The notes under the pieces: generated by a model | Database searches by the model: none | What the model was told of the DNA's origin: nothing | The model's input: the letters and a program-made list of their open reading frames with translations, nothing else | Shown here: one piece after another, positions 15,569 through 23,635 of the stretch | How positions within the stretch are numbered: the first letter of the stretch is position 1 | Layout: each line of letters starts with the position of its first letter | From: Streptomyces lomondensis | GTDB lineage: Bacteria; Actinomycetota; Actinomycetes; Streptomycetales; Streptomycetaceae | DNA: 64,000 nucleotides | Direction: 5' to 3' | Assembly (NCBI RefSeq): GCF_014651035.1 | Contig: NZ_BMWC01000006.1 | Coordinates: 372,001-436,000 of the forward strand | Made by a program: the position numbers and the translations under genes

Positions 15569-16906
15569 TCAGATATCGCTCTTCCGGCGCAGCGCCACCC
15601 CGCGCCCACGCGCTTTCGGCACCCTTGGTGCCCCCTCTCCGCCCGCCTCCTCCGGCTCCCTCGGTGCCGCCTTTCCTCCCGCCTCCTCCGGCTCCCTCGG
15701 TGCCGCCTTTCCTCCCGCCTCCTCCGGCTCCCTCCGCGACCGCACCGCGACCCCGGAGGACACCAGCAACAGCACGCCCAGCATCACGAACGGCGCCGCC
15801 ACACCCGCGACCCCGGCGATCAGCCCGGCCGCGGCGGGTGCCGCGACCTGGCCCAGCCGGTTGCCGGTCAGCCGCAGCGCGAGGGCCGTGGAACGGGCGT
15901 CGTCCGGGGCGGCCTGGACGACCGTGGTCATGGACAGCGGCTGCCCGACGCCGAGGCAGAAGCCGAGCAGGACCAGCAGCAAGGCGAGCGCCCACACCGG
16001 CACCGGCAGGGCGATGCCCGCGCACAGCACCGCCGCCAGCAGACAGGTCACGGTCAGCAGCAGGGTCCGGCCGAGCAGCCGCAGCAGGGGCGTCAGCACC
16101 AGGCGGCAGGCGATCGTGGCGGCCGCGCGCAGGCTGAGCAGGACGCCGATCACGGACGGCGCGATGCCCCGGTGCTCCCCGACCACCGGGAGGTAGGCGG
16201 TGAGGATGTCGGTCGCGGACAGCACGGCGAGGCTGATGAAGATGCCCGCGGGCACGCCCCGGGTGCGCAGGATGCCCCGGACCGGTACCCGGTCGCCCTT
16301 GCCCGCGCGGGACGTGGCCGCCGTACGACGGTGCTCGATGCGCCACAGCGAGGTGAAGGCGACCGCCGCGGTCCCGCCCGCCACGATCAGGGCGAGCGCG
16401 CTGGTGCCCACCCTGTCCGCGCCGCCGATCAGCGCGCCCGCGATGATGGGGCCGACCAGCTGGCCGAGCGCGGCGCCGATGGTGAAGTGGCCGAAGTTGC
16501 GATCCTGTTCGTGCGGTTCGGACTGCCGGGCGACGAGCGACTGGGAGCCGATGACGAAGCAGAGGTGGCCGAGGCCCATCACCCCGCTCCACAGCGCCAT
16601 CGCCCACAGCGAGTTCGCGACGCCGCTCAGCGCGCAGCCGCCGGAGATCAGGACCACGCCGAACGGCAGCAGGGGCGCGCAGCGGCCGTGGTCGGTGCGG
16701 CGGCCCAGGGGGACGGCGGCGAACAGCGGCAGCAGCGCGTACACACCGGCGATCACACCGACCGCCCGCTCGTCCGCGCCCAGCGCGAGGGCCCGGTAGG
16801 AGACGGCGGGCCGGGCCATCGACACCGCCCCCTGCGCGAAGCTGAAGGCGATGACGAGGCGGAGCAGCCAGCCGCGGTACCCACCGGGCCTCACGATGTC
16901 CTCCAT
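15569..16906 (-). CDS. MFS transporter with C-terminal 12-residue repeats
   Basis: A 445-residue, 12-helix major facilitator. Motif A-like PLGRRTDHGRCAPLLPFG follows helix 2, and the two halves join at a central loop (HRRTAATSRAGKGDRVP). The protein resembles uncharacterised drug/metabolite exporters. The cytoplasmic tail holds the repeat REPEEAGGKAAP twice exactly plus a third, variant copy, encoded by perfect 36-bp DNA repeats. ATG 16906 lies 18 bases after the CitMHS gene, so the two form an operon. However, the only good ribosome site (GGAGG) precedes an in-frame GTG at 16894, which may be the true start. The substrate is unknown. Confidence 0.82.
   Translation of the reverse strand: MEDIVRPGGYRGWLLRLVIAFSFAQGAVSMARPAVSYRALALGADERAVGVIAGVYALLPLFAAVPLGRRTDHGRCAPLLPFGVVLISGGCALSGVANSLWAMALWSGVMGLGHLCFVIGSQSLVARQSEPHEQDRNFGHFTIGAALGQLVGPIIAGALIGGADRVGTSALALIVAGGTAAVAFTSLWRIEHRRTAATSRAGKGDRVPVRGILRTRGVPAGIFISLAVLSATDILTAYLPVVGEHRGIAPSVIGVLLSLRAAATIACRLVLTPLLRLLGRTLLLTVTCLLAAVLCAGIALPVPVWALALLLVLLGFCLGVGQPLSMTTVVQAAPDDARSTALALRLTGNRLGQVAAPAAAGLIAGVAGVAAPFVMLGVLLLVSSGVAVRSRREPEEAGGKAAPREPEEAGGKAAPREPEEAGGEGAPRVPKARGRGVALRRKSDI
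15645..15734. repeat. 36-bp tandem repeat inside the MFS gene, 2.5 copies
   Basis: The units 15645-15680 and 15681-15716 are identical, and 15717-15734 repeats the first half exactly. They encode the repeated REPEEAGGKAAP motif. A degenerate partial copy lies on the lower-coordinate side (about 15621-15644). Confidence 0.85.
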
Positions 16907-16924
16907 GGAGAGTCGGACGAGCGG

Positions 16925-18373
16925 TCAGATGATGCCGAAGAGCATGCCCGCCCCGAGGATGACGAGACAGGTGAGGGCGGCCCACTTCACGACGAACTTC
17001 GTGTGGTCGCCGAACTCCACCTTGGCCATGCCGACCAGGACGTAGACGGCCGGGACGAGCGGGCTGGACATGTGCAGCGGCTGGCCGACCAGGGAGGCGC
17101 GGGCCATCTCCAGCGGGGAGACGCCGTGCGCGGCACCGGCCTCGGCGAGGACCGGCAGGACGCCGAAGTAGAAGCCGTCGTTCGACATGAAGTAGGTGAG
17201 CGGGAGGCTGAGGATGCCGGTGACCAGGGCCATGTGCGGGCCCATGCTGCCGGGGATGACGTCCACCATCCACTTGGCCATGTGGTCGACCATGCCGGTG
17301 CCCTGGAGGACGCCGGTGAAGACGGCGGCGGCGAAGACCATGCCGGAGACGTTCAGGACGTTGTCGGCGTGGGCGGCCAGGCGGGCCTTCTGGTCGGGGA
17401 TGTGCGGGAAGTTCACCGACAGGGCGAGCGCGGCGCCGAGCAGGAACAGCACCGGGATCGGCAGCAGCTCCATGATCATGGCCGTCAGCAGGGCGACCGT
17501 GAGGAGCGCGTTGAACCAGTAGAGCTTGGGGCGCAGGGTGGAGCGGTCCGGGTCGAGGACCTGGAAGCCGTCGTCGTCAGAGTCCCCGGAGTCCCCGGAG
17601 TTGTCCGCAGCGTCGGTGCCGGAGCCCGCGCCGCCCGTGGCACCCGTGCCGGCCGTGGCGCCCTTGCGCATCGAGACCTTGCCGTCGCCGGAGCCGCCGG
17701 CGCCCACGAGGACCGTCTCGGTCTCCTTCTCCGCCTCCAGCACCTCGTCCAGCGTCAGCACGCCCAGCCGCCGGCGCTCGCGCACACCGAGGACGTAGGA
17801 CAGGACGAAGACGAAGAGCAGGCCGACCAGGAGCGCCGGGATCATCGGGACGAAGATGTCGCTGGCGTCGAGCTTGAGCGCGGTCGCGGCGCGCGCGGTC
17901 GGGCCGCCCCAGGGGAGGGTGTTCATCACGCCGTTGGCCATGGCGGCGACACCGGTCATGATGACCAGGCTCATCTTCAGGCGCTTGTACAGCGGGTACA
18001 TCGCCGAGACGGTGATCATGAAGGTGGTGGAGCCGTCGCCGTCGAGCGACACGATCGCGGCGAGCACGGCGGTGCCGACGACGATCCGCATCGGGTCGGC
18101 TTTGCAGAACTTGAGGATGCCGCGGACGATCGGGTCGAAGAGACCGACATCGATCATCACGCCGAAGTAGACGATCGCGAACATGAGCATCGCCGCGGTG
18201 GGGGCGAGGCTGGTCACGCCGTCGATGACGTAGTCGCCGAGGTGGGCGCCCTTGCCGACGAACACGCAGAACAGCGCGGGAATCAGCACGAGCGCCGCGA
18301 TCGGCGACATCTTCTTCATCATGATCAGGACCAGGAAGGTCGCGATCATGGCGAAGCCGAGGATGGTCAGCAT
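16925..18373 (-). CDS. CitMHS family citrate-metal:H+ symporter
   Basis: A 482-residue transporter with about 12 helices. Family hallmarks are MFAIVYFGVMIDVGLFDPIVR, the conserved VSLDGDGSTTFMITVSAMYPLYKRL and NGVMNTLPWGGPTARAA in the first half, and TYFMSNDGFYFGVLPVLAEA in the second. CitMHS proteins import citrate complexed with Mg2+ or other divalent ions. The central cytoplasmic loop is long and Gly/Asp-rich (about residues 230-275). It is the first gene of an operon with the MFS exporter. ATG 18373 is chosen at the start of the first helix. An inverted repeat at 18383-18437 upstream may be a regulator site; no two-component genes are adjacent. Confidence 0.9.
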   Translation of the reverse strand: MLTILGFAMIATFLVLIMMKKMSPIAALVLIPALFCVFVGKGAHLGDYVIDGVTSLAPTAAMLMFAIVYFGVMIDVGLFDPIVRGILKFCKADPMRIVVGTAVLAAIVSLDGDGSTTFMITVSAMYPLYKRLKMSLVIMTGVAAMANGVMNTLPWGGPTARAATALKLDASDIFVPMIPALLVGLLFVFVLSYVLGVRERRRLGVLTLDEVLEAEKETETVLVGAGGSGDGKVSMRKGATAGTGATGGAGSGTDAADNSGDSGDSDDDGFQVLDPDRSTLRPKLYWFNALLTVALLTAMIMELLPIPVLFLLGAALALSVNFPHIPDQKARLAAHADNVLNVSGMVFAAAVFTGVLQGTGMVDHMAKWMVDVIPGSMGPHMALVTGILSLPLTYFMSNDGFYFGVLPVLAEAGAAHGVSPLEMARASLVGQPLHMSSPLVPAVYVLVGMAKVEFGDHTKFVVKWAALTCLVILGAGMLFGII

Positions 18374-18382
18374 GAGTGGATA

Positions 18383-18437
18383 CCTAACGTTCGCCCTTGA
18401 ACATCCCACCAGGGCCGGCGGTGTCCGAGACGTTAGG
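18383..18437. promoter_or_regulatory. Possible regulatory inverted repeat before the CitMHS gene
   Basis: CCTAACGT at 18383-18390 and its complement ACGTTAGG at 18430-18437 flank 39 bases just upstream of the start. Further GTTAAC/GTTGAC-like words lie at 18450-18466. A looped repressor or activator site is possible. Confidence 0.35.
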
Positions 18438-18508
18438 TCCCGTCAAGCAGCGTTAACAAGACGTTGACGTGCGAGCAATAAGCGCAAAACTGCTGGTCAC
18501 AGCTTTGC

Positions 18509-20776
18509 TCAGGTCAGAGCGGTGAGCTTTTCGGTCATCGCGGGGCCTCCCGGGGCGGTCACGGGGGCGACCTCGACGGGCACTCCGTTGAGGACCGCGT
18601 TGCCCGAGAGCGGGTCGAGGAGGCGGCCGTCGAGGAGCTGGTTGACGTTGACGCCGGGGTCGGTGGCGGCGTGGCGGAGGCGGGTGCCGGGGCGGTCGTG
18701 GCCCCAGCCGTGCGGCAGGCTCACCACACCCCGGCGGACCGTGTCCGTGACCTCGGCCGGCGCGGTCACCTCTCCCCCGGCGCCCTTCACGCGCACGGGT
18801 GCCCCGTCCTCGACGCCCAGCCGTTCGGCGTCCTCGGGGTGGATGTGCAGGGTGCAGCGGTTGGAGCCGCCGGTCAGGGCGGGCACGTTGTGCATCCAGC
18901 TGTTGTTCGAGCGCAGGTGGCGGCGGCCGACCAGGACGAGCCCCGCGGGGCGTTCGGCCAGGGCCGCACGCAGACGGGGCAGGTCGTCGGCGATCGGCCC
19001 CGGCAGCAGCTCCACCTCACCGCTCCTGGTCTTCAGCGGCTGCGGCAGGCGGGGCTTGAGCGGGCCGAGGTCGATGCCGTGCGGATGCGCGAGCAGTTTC
19101 TCGAGGCTGAGCCCGTCCGGTCGTACGCCGAAGCCGTCGCCGTAGGGGCCGAGGCGGAGCATCATGTCGAGCCGGCGCTCGGGGCCGTTGTCGCCGGTGA
19201 GCCGCGCGGCGAGCTCTCGGGGATCCCGGCCGTGCACGGGCGAGTGCGGTTCCTTGACGGCCTTGCCGAGGGTCTGGTCGATGACCAGCTGGTCGACGGC
19301 GGCGGGGTCGGCCCCGTGCATGCCTGTCGCCGCCAGGGTCAGCCGGGCGAGGATCTCCGTCTCCGCCATGCGGCCCGGCTCCAGCGGGATCGCGGGGCGG
19401 GTGTAGCGGACCTGGTTGCGTACGGCGAGGGTGTTGAAGGCGAAGTCGTGGTGCGGGCTCTGGGAGGGCGGCGGCGGGGGCAGGACCACGTGGGCGTGGC
19501 GGGAGGTCTCGTTGAGGTACGGGTCGACGCTGACCATGAAGTCGAGCGAGTCGAGCGCCTTGTCGAGCCGGTCGCCGTCGGGTGCGGAGAGCACGGGGTT
19601 GGCGGCGACGGCGATCAGCGCGCGGACCGGCTCGCCCTCCTCGGTGGCGGTGTCGATCTCCTCGGCGAGGGCGGAGAGGGGCAGTTCGCCCTTCGCCTCC
19701 GGATGCCGGCTCACCCGGGAGTGCCAGCGCCCGAGGGCGAAGCCCCGGCCGGGTCCGGCGGGGCGCGGGGTCCTGTCGGTGGCGGCCTGCGGGAAGAGCG
19801 CGCCGCCGGGCCGGTCGAGGTTGCCGGTGAGGATGTTCAGCACGTCGACGAGCCAGCTGGCGAGGGTGCCGTGCGGGACGGTGCAGCTGCCGATGCGGCC
19901 GTAGACGGCGGCGGTGGGGGCGGCGGCGAGGTCGCGGGCGAGGGCGCGGATGACGCCGGGCTCGACGTCACAGGCCTCGGCGACCGCCTCGGGGGTGAAC
20001 TCCCGCAGCGCGTCGGACAGTTCCTCGACGCCCTGGACGTGCGGGGTCGGCTCGACGAGGCCCTCGTCGAAGAGCACGCGGGCCATCGCCGCCAGCAGCA
20101 GCGCGTCGGTGCCGGGCCGGACGGCGAGGTGCCGGTCGGCGAGTTTGGCGGTGCGGGTGCGCCGCGGGTCGATCACGACGAGGGTGCCGCCGCGGGCCTT
20201 GAGGGCCTTCAGCTTGCCGGGGAAGTCGGGGGCGGTGCACAGACTGCCGTTGGACTCCAGCGGGTTGGCGCCGATGAGGATCAGATGGTCCGTGTGGTCG
20301 AGGTCGGGCACGGGGATGGCGTTGGCGTCGCCGTAGAGCAGTCCGCTGGAGACGTGCTTGGGCATCTGGTCGACCGTGGAGGCGGTGAAGATGCTGCGCG
20401 TGCCGAGCCCGGCGAGCAGCACCGGCGGGTAGAGGGCACCGGCCATGGTGTGCACGTTGGGGTTGCCGAGGACGACGCCGACGGCGTTCGGGCCGTAGCG
20501 CTCCACGACCGGCCGGATGCCGGCGGCGACCGCGTCGAAGGCCTCTTCCCAGGTGGCCTCGCGCAGTTCGCCGTCCCTGCGCACGAGCGGCGTGCGCAGC
20601 CGGTCGGGGTCGGAGTCGACGGCCCCGAAGGAGGCGCCCTTGGGGCAGATGAACCCCTGGCTGAAGACGTCGTCGCGGTCACCGCGGGCGTGGGTGACGC
20701 GCGTCCCGTCGATGGTGAGGGTCAGGCCGCAGGTGGCCTCGCACAGGGGGCAGATGCGCAGAGCGGTGCGGGACAC
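18509..20776 (-). CDS. Molybdopterin (bis-MGD) oxidoreductase with [4Fe-4S] site
   Basis: A 755-residue protein. Cysteines 9, 12, 16 and 44 (CPLCEATC ... ICPKG) form the N-terminal [4Fe-4S] motif. The Mo-bis-MGD catalytic domain follows, with family segments such as GANPLESNGSLCTAPDFPGKLK and VVIDPRRTRTAKLADRHLAVRPGTDALLLAAM. The C-terminal dinucleotide-binding domain is HNVPALTGGSNRCTLHIHPEDAERLGVEDG. There is no twin-arginine signal, so it acts in the cytoplasm. It resembles formate dehydrogenase or assimilatory nitrate reductase-type enzymes, but the substrate cannot be assigned. GTG 20776 has a GGGAGG site. A palindromic operator and a TetR gene lie immediately upstream. Confidence 0.88.
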   Translation of the reverse strand: MSRTALRICPLCEATCGLTLTIDGTRVTHARGDRDDVFSQGFICPKGASFGAVDSDPDRLRTPLVRRDGELREATWEEAFDAVAAGIRPVVERYGPNAVGVVLGNPNVHTMAGALYPPVLLAGLGTRSIFTASTVDQMPKHVSSGLLYGDANAIPVPDLDHTDHLILIGANPLESNGSLCTAPDFPGKLKALKARGGTLVVIDPRRTRTAKLADRHLAVRPGTDALLLAAMARVLFDEGLVEPTPHVQGVEELSDALREFTPEAVAEACDVEPGVIRALARDLAAAPTAAVYGRIGSCTVPHGTLASWLVDVLNILTGNLDRPGGALFPQAATDRTPRPAGPGRGFALGRWHSRVSRHPEAKGELPLSALAEEIDTATEEGEPVRALIAVAANPVLSAPDGDRLDKALDSLDFMVSVDPYLNETSRHAHVVLPPPPPSQSPHHDFAFNTLAVRNQVRYTRPAIPLEPGRMAETEILARLTLAATGMHGADPAAVDQLVIDQTLGKAVKEPHSPVHGRDPRELAARLTGDNGPERRLDMMLRLGPYGDGFGVRPDGLSLEKLLAHPHGIDLGPLKPRLPQPLKTRSGEVELLPGPIADDLPRLRAALAERPAGLVLVGRRHLRSNNSWMHNVPALTGGSNRCTLHIHPEDAERLGVEDGAPVRVKGAGGEVTAPAEVTDTVRRGVVSLPHGWGHDRPGTRLRHAATDPGVNVNQLLDGRLLDPLSGNAVLNGVPVEVAPVTAPGGPAMTEKLTALT

Positions 20777-20823
20777 GGGTCCTCCCGGCGGCGGCGGCAG
20801 CGGTGACGCGCGGACCCACCCGA

Positions 20824-20841
20824 GCATACCGACCGGTATGC
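20824..20841. promoter_or_regulatory. Palindromic operator before the molybdopterin oxidoreductase
   Basis: GCATACCGACCGGTATGC has perfect 8-bp arms. It lies between the end of the TetR gene and the GTG start at 20776. It is the likely binding site of that TetR protein. Confidence 0.7.
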
Positions 20842-20870
20842 ACGGAGGGGAGCCCCTGTCGGCCGTGAGG

Positions 20871-21488
20871 TCAGTCGAGCACCCGGGCCAGATATCCGCG
20901 GAGCATCTCGCGGGCCTCCGCGATGATCTTCTGGTCGCCCTCCGGCGCGACCCGGAACGCCAGGTGCACGAGGGTGTCGGCGGTCTCCACGGCGATCAGG
21001 AACACCCGGCGCAGCTCTTCGTCGGGTTCGCGGTCGAGGTGGCCGGCGAGGAGTTCGGTGAGGCGGTCGGCGACGCGGTGGTTGGGTTCGGCGTGCCGGG
21101 AGCCGACCGGGATCTGGTTGCCGAAGTCGACCAGGGAGAAGCCGGGTGCGGTGCGCTTCATCTCCAGGTACTCGTCGAGCACGGCGTCCAGGACGTCGCG
21201 CCAGCTCCCGTCACCGGCCTCCCGCAGGCGCTCGGTGACGCGTGCGGAGTACCGCTCCAGGTTGCGCTGGGCCAGCGCGTCCACCATCTGGCGCTTGTTG
21301 CCGAAGAAGCGGTAGACCGAGCCGATGGGGACACCGGCGCGCTGGGCGACGGCACGGGTGCTCAGCTCGTCGTAGCCGACCTCGTCGAGGAGGTCGGCGC
21401 AGGCGTCGAGGATCCTGGTCAGGCGTTCGGCACTGCGCCGCTGTACGGGCGCACGACGGAGCGATGTCGCGTGGGGCACGGGCTTCAT
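20871..21488 (-). CDS. TetR family regulator
   Basis: A 205-residue protein with an N-terminal basic stretch and a TetR DNA-binding domain at about residues 19-65 (RLTRILDACADLLDEVGYDELSTRAVAQRAGVPIGSVYRFFGNKRQMVDAL). The C-terminal domain is of the actinobacterial TetR_C type. ATG 21488 overlaps the stop of the upstream lipoprotein gene (ATGA), so they are co-transcribed. The oxidoreductase gene follows 94 bases downstream, with a clear TATACC-type palindrome in the gap, so it is inferred to repress that gene. The ligand is unknown. Confidence 0.86.
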   Translation of the reverse strand: MKPVPHATSLRRAPVQRRSAERLTRILDACADLLDEVGYDELSTRAVAQRAGVPIGSVYRFFGNKRQMVDALAQRNLERYSARVTERLREAGDGSWRDVLDAVLDEYLEMKRTAPGFSLVDFGNQIPVGSRHAEPNHRVADRLTELLAGHLDREPDEELRRVFLIAVETADTLVHLAFRVAPEGDQKIIAEAREMLRGYLARVLD

Positions 21489-22093
21489 GATGCCTCTCCG
21501 GCTCGGCCCGGTGAACCTCGCCCCCCGGACTGCGACCGGGTGACCGTCGCCTGCGTCCGCGCCTTGCGCCGGCCGGCCGCGCTCGGCGGCGCGCCCGGGC
21601 CGGGCTTCGACGCGGTGACGTCGGCCGCGCTCTCCACGGGCCTGCCGTCCACCGCCCACACCGTGCCGTCATCGGCGTAGAGGCGGGCCGTGACCTGGTG
21701 CGTGCCACGCGGGACGAGGCGGGCGGCCAGCCGGTACCCGGGGGTGCGGAGCCGGGCGACGAGGCGGCCGTCGACGTAGAGGTGCGCGAGGCCGCGCCCG
21801 GCCACCGCCTTCGCCGCCGTGCCGGCCGGCGAGAAGCGGAAGTTCCGCACGGCCAGGCGTATGCCCCAGCCGCCGGCCGCGTCGGGCTGCACCTCGACAC
21901 GGACGTCGGGGACGCCCTCCCACGCCACCTCGCGGTAGGGCCGCCCGTCCTTGTCCCGGTCCTCCAGAAGCCTGCCCACCGGGGTGGGCGACGCCCCGCC
22001 CTCCCGCGCATCACCGGAGCCGCAGCCCGCGGATCCGGCCAGGAGGAGGACGCAGACCGCGAGCACGGCACAGGGTCTCCATGTCCACGACAT
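21485..22093 (-). CDS. Putative lipoprotein
   Basis: A 202-residue protein with a signal peptide ending in the lipobox LAGSAGC (Cys at about residue 24), so it should be lipid-anchored outside the membrane. After a Gly/Ser linker comes a roughly 120-residue beta-rich domain with VRVEVQPDAAGGWGIRLAVRNFRFSP and GLAHLYVDGRLVARLRTPGYRL. This looks like a small immunoglobulin-like fold, as found in some surface proteins. The last 35 residues are Arg/Ser-rich. It is translationally coupled to the TetR gene by a 4-base overlap. Its biological role is not known. Confidence 0.78.
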   Translation of the reverse strand: MSWTWRPCAVLAVCVLLLAGSAGCGSGDAREGGASPTPVGRLLEDRDKDGRPYREVAWEGVPDVRVEVQPDAAGGWGIRLAVRNFRFSPAGTAAKAVAGRGLAHLYVDGRLVARLRTPGYRLAARLVPRGTHQVTARLYADDGTVWAVDGRPVESAADVTASKPGPGAPPSAAGRRKARTQATVTRSQSGGRGSPGRAGEAS

Positions 22094-22200
22094 GCCCGGG
22101 AGCGTAGAACACCTGTCCGGCCCGGCGGATCGTCCCCAGGTCGGGTTCAGGTCATCCGTCGGGAGGAGGGCCCGTGTCCCTCTTGCGCTGGGGAAATCGC

Positions 22201-22224
22201 AATCCTACGGTACTGCATAGGAAT
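22201..22224. promoter_or_regulatory. Possible operator in the hmgA promoter region
   Basis: AATCCTA and TAGGAAT are inverted around 10 bases, 24 bases before the hmgA start. A related TCCTACCGGTAC word occurs at 23616-23627 before the adjacent GntR gene. Both may be bound by that regulator. Confidence 0.4.
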
Positions 22225-22247
22225 CGGACCTCAAGGGAGTTGCGATC

Positions 22248-23609
22248 ATGGGCGATGGGGGTACCTCCCGCGCGAGCGGGTTCGAGCGTGGGGGAGCGCG
22301 GAAGACCGCCGAAGGGCTGACCTACCTCTCCGGCTTCGGCAACGAGCACAGCTCCGAGGCCGTCCCGGGCGCACTGCCCGAGGGCCGCAACTCGCCGCAG
22401 CTGGCCCCGCTCGGGCTGTACGCGGAACAGCTGAGCGGTACGGCCTTCACCGAGCCGCGGGCCCACAACCGCCGCTCGTGGCTGTACCGGATCCGCCCCT
22501 CGGCCGCGCACCCGGCGTTCACCCGGACCCACAACGGCTCGATCCGCACCGCCCCCTTCACCCAGACCGTGCCGGACCCCAACCGGCTGCGCTGGAACCC
22601 CCTGCCCGACCCGGCGCCCGAGACCGACTTCCTGGCCGGCCTGTGGACCCTGGGCGGCAACGGCGACGCCACCCAGCGCACCGGCATCGCCATCCACCTC
22701 TACACCGCCAACGCCTCCATGGAGCGGGTGTTCAGCGACGCCGACGGCGAGCTGCTGATCGTCCCGGAGCGCGGCGGGCTGCTGCTGCGCACGGAGTTCG
22801 GTCTGCTCCATGTGGAGCCGGGACATATGGCGCTGATTCCGCGTGGTGTCCGCTTCCGTGTGGAGATCCTGGACGAGTCCGCCCGCGGCTATGTGTGCGA
22901 GAACTACGGCGCGCCCTTCCGCCTCCCCGACCTGGGCCCGATCGGCGCCAACGGCCTCGCCAACCCGAGGGATTTCCGCGCCCCGGTCGCCGCGTACGAG
23001 CACGTCGAGGGCCCGGTGGAGGTGGTGAACAAGTTCTGCGGCAACCTGTGGACGGCCACCTACGACCACTCCCCGCTCGACGTCGTCGCCTGGCACGGCA
23101 ACCATGTGCCGTACATCTACGACCTGCGCCGCTTCAATGTGCTCGGCACCATCAGCTACGACCACCCGGACCCGTCGATCTTCACGGTGCTGACGTCCCC
23201 GTCGGACACTCCCGGCCTGGCCGGTGTCGACTTCGTCGTGTTCGCGCCGCGCTGGCTGGTGGGCGAGGACACCTTCCGCCCGCCGTACTTCCACCGGAAC
23301 GTGATGAGCGAGTACATGGGCCTCATCGAGGGCGCGTACGACGCCAAGACCGCCGGGAAGGGGGGATTCGTGCCGGGCGGCGGCTCGCTGCACAACATGA
23401 TGTCGGCGCACGGCCCGGACCGGGAGACGTTCGACCGGGCGAGCGCCGCCGAGCTGAAGCCGCAGAAGATCGACGACGGCCTGGCGTTCATGTTCGAGAC
23501 GCGCTGGCCGCTCACCCTCACCCCGCATGCGGCCCGGGCGGAACACCTCCAGCAGCGCTACGACGACGTCTGGCAGGGCCTGGAGCGGCACTTCAGCCCC
23601 TTGCACTGA
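22248..23609 (+). CDS. hmgA: Homogentisate 1,2-dioxygenase
   Basis: A 453-residue Fe(II) ring-cleavage enzyme of the tyrosine/phenylalanine catabolic pathway, making maleylacetoacetate. The family sequence is unmistakable: YLSGFGNEHSSEAVPGALPEGRNSPQ, the iron-site segment PPYFHRNVMSEYMGLIEG (His and Glu ligands) and GGGSLHNMMSAHGPD near the C-terminus. ATG 22248 follows GGGAG. Residues 5-17 (GTSRASGFERGGA) are encoded by a palindromic sequence of the dispersed Streptomyces stem-loop type. They are not expected in the family, and appear to be an in-frame insertion before the conserved start ARKTAEGLTYLSG. A GntR regulator follows downstream; no other tyrosine pathway gene is adjacent. Confidence 0.95.
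   Translation: MGDGGTSRASGFERGGARKTAEGLTYLSGFGNEHSSEAVPGALPEGRNSPQLAPLGLYAEQLSGTAFTEPRAHNRRSWLYRIRPSAAHPAFTRTHNGSIRTAPFTQTVPDPNRLRWNPLPDPAPETDFLAGLWTLGGNGDATQRTGIAIHLYTANASMERVFSDADGELLIVPERGGLLLRTEFGLLHVEPGHMALIPRGVRFRVEILDESARGYVCENYGAPFRLPDLGPIGANGLANPRDFRAPVAAYEHVEGPVEVVNKFCGNLWTATYDHSPLDVVAWHGNHVPYIYDLRRFNVLGTISYDHPDPSIFTVLTSPSDTPGLAGVDFVVFAPRWLVGEDTFRPPYFHRNVMSEYMGLIEGAYDAKTAGKGGFVPGGGSLHNMMSAHGPDRETFDRASAAELKPQKIDDGLAFMFETRWPLTLTPHAARAEHLQQRYDDVWQGLERHFSPLH
22257..22296. repeat. Palindromic element inside the hmgA 5' end
   Basis: The segment runs from GGGGGTACCTCCCGCGCGAG to CGAGCGTGGGGGAG. It contains a CCCGC..GCGGG hairpin and outer CTCCC..GGGAG pairing. It is a relative of the stem-loop at about 11485-11527 within the MITE-like element (GGGGGTGCCCCC .. 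TTGGGGGAG). Confidence 0.65.
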
Positions 23610-23635
23610 TCATTTCCTACCGGTACGGATGGCCC

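Noticed and set aside
16172..20806. Plus-strand open frames of more than 700 codons across the CitMHS and molybdopterin genes
   Set aside because: They mirror the GC3 pattern of the minus-strand genes and carry no recognisable motif or ribosome site.
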